DNA of 14,628 nucleotides, taken from DATCSE01 sp036568605 (lineage in GTDB: Bacteria > Pseudomonadota > Gammaproteobacteria > Burkholderiales > Burkholderiaceae_C). Below the pieces are notes generated by a model. The model ran no database searches. It had not been told where the DNA came from and saw nothing but the letters and a program-made list of their open reading frames with translations. Positions 13,960-14,628 of the stretch are shown piece after piece. The DNA is taken from assembly GCA_036568605.1 (NCBI GenBank), contig DATCSE010000151.1, positions 1 through 14,628 on the forward strand, written 5' to 3'. Within the stretch, counting starts at the first letter, position 1; each line of letters starts with the position of its first letter. The position numbers and the translations under genes were made by a program.

Positions 13960-14628
13960 ATGACCCGCTTCGGCCTCGACCTCCCGCCGCATTACCGCGT
14001 CTTCGCGGCGTTCTTCCTGTACGCGTTCGCGATGGGCGGCATCTTCCCGCGGGTCCCGGAGCTGCAGCGCGCGATGGGCGCGACCGAGGGCGAGCTGGGG
14101 CTGGCGCTGATCGGCATCGCGAGCGGCACGCTGGTCTCGCTGACCTTTGCCGGCCCGTGGCTGGAGCGCATCGGCCACAAGCGCGCGCTGCTGGCGCTGA
14201 TCCCGGCGATGGCAGCGTTCGTCGCGATCGCGTCGTTCGCGACCGCGCCGTGGGTGCTGTATGCACTGCTGCTGCCGTGCGGGCTGACGATAGGCGCGGT
14301 CGAGATCGTCGTGAACCTGGAGGCCGATCGGGTCGAGCACCAGGGCGGGCGGCGCATCATGAACCGGGCGCATGCGTTCTGGAGCACCGGGTTCTTCACG
14401 TCCGGACTGTTCGGCGCGTGGCTGTCGCAACTGGGCGTCAGCGTGCCGCTGCACCTGGCGCTGGACGCGCTGTTGGTGCTGGTCGCGACCGCGCTGCTGC
14501 TGGGCCGCTTCGAACCGGCGCCGCATCGCGCCGGCCCGCCGGCCGGGCATGCCGCGCCGCGGGTCGCGCGGCCGACGCTGGCGATCCTCGCGCTGGTCGT
14601 CGTCACGCTGGCGGCGATGGTGCTGGAG
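13960..14628 (+). CDS. MFS transporter, N-terminal part, cut by the window edge
   Basis: The first 223 residues of a major-facilitator protein; the frame is open to the last base. Hydrophobic segments lie at about 12-31, 46-64, 78-96, 99-117, 143-160 and 164-182, giving the first six-helix bundle, with a seventh starting near 210. The loop between helices 2 and 3 has GPWLERIGHKRAL, a variant of the MFS motif A, and NLEADRVEHQGGRRIMNRAHAFWSTGFFTSG between helices 4 and 5 resembles YbjJ-like and fucose-permease-like members. The substrate cannot be told. The start ATG 13960 follows a pyrimidine-rich repeat and has no ribosome site, so translation may be leaderless-like or the start may be further inside; the N-terminus MTRFGLDLPPHYRVF before the first helix is reasonable for the family. 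Confidence 0.85.
   Translation, partial: MTRFGLDLPPHYRVFAAFFLYAFAMGGIFPRVPELQRAMGATEGELGLALIGIASGTLVSLTFAGPWLERIGHKRALLALIPAMAAFVAIASFATAPWVLYALLLPCGLTIGAVEIVVNLEADRVEHQGGRRIMNRAHAFWSTGFFTSGLFGAWLSQLGVSVPLHLALDALLVLVATALLLGRFEPAPHRAGPPAGHAAPRVARPTLAILALVVVTLAAMVLE

Noticed and set aside
12041..14266. Open frame of 741 codons on the minus strand running through the permease, the repeat block, the DedA gene and the MFS start
   Set aside because: It ignores three clear genes in other frames and has Arg/Ala-rich low-complexity content; the part over the repeats only translates the 24-bp element into recurring peptides such as LSLSKR and VRAEPVEA.

Overview
This is a GC-rich, gene-dense stretch from a Gram-negative bacterium. 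It looks like a betaproteobacterium of the order Burkholderiales. The reasons are the strong G/C-ending codon bias, the gene families present (persulfide dioxygenase-rhodanese fusion next to two half-size YeeE/YedE proteins, MlaE/MCE operon, dodecin, sedolisin, DedA-rhodanese), and many copies of a 24-bp repeat of the CTTCGACAGGCTCAGCGCGA type that litters such genomes. The order is an inference; no rRNA or other marker gene is present.

Left part (1-3887): the 3' part of a large DUF6493-like cytoplasmic protein cut by the window edge; a small secreted beta-rich protein of unknown function; a long di-heme cytochrome c peroxidase/MauG-type periplasmic enzyme; and, convergent with it, a dodecin (flavin-storage protein).

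Middle (4041-9988): a secreted sedolisin-type serine-carboxyl protease, then a repeat-filled gap. Next comes a compact three-gene sulfur operon on the minus strand: two YeeE/YedE-type membrane proteins followed by a metallo-beta-lactamase/rhodanese fusion that fits persulfide dioxygenase. A Fic-domain AMP-transferase is divergent from this operon, with an 18-bp perfect palindrome in its upstream region. On the far side of fic lies the eroded remnant of a Crp/Fnr-type regulator, collapsed by internal deletions to about 74 codons. I infer that it once may have controlled the sulfur operon.

Right part (10018-14628): a minus-strand lipid-transport operon (MlaE-type permease, MCE/MlaD-type protein, lipoprotein) with no ATPase gene between its members. 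Then comes a 348-bp non-coding block built from nested inverted and duplicated copies of the repeat, a DedA/VTT membrane protein fused to a rhodanese domain, and the first 223 codons of a divergent MFS transporter that runs off the window.

The clearest functional theme is sulfane-sulfur handling: persulfide dioxygenase, YeeE/YedE transporters and two rhodanese fusions. I found no phage, insertion sequence, CRISPR array, tRNA or rRNA. I also see no convincing wholly new multi-gene system. The points most worth a second look are the degraded regulator beside the sulfur operon, the palindrome in front of fic, the ATPase-less MCE operon and the nested repeat block.
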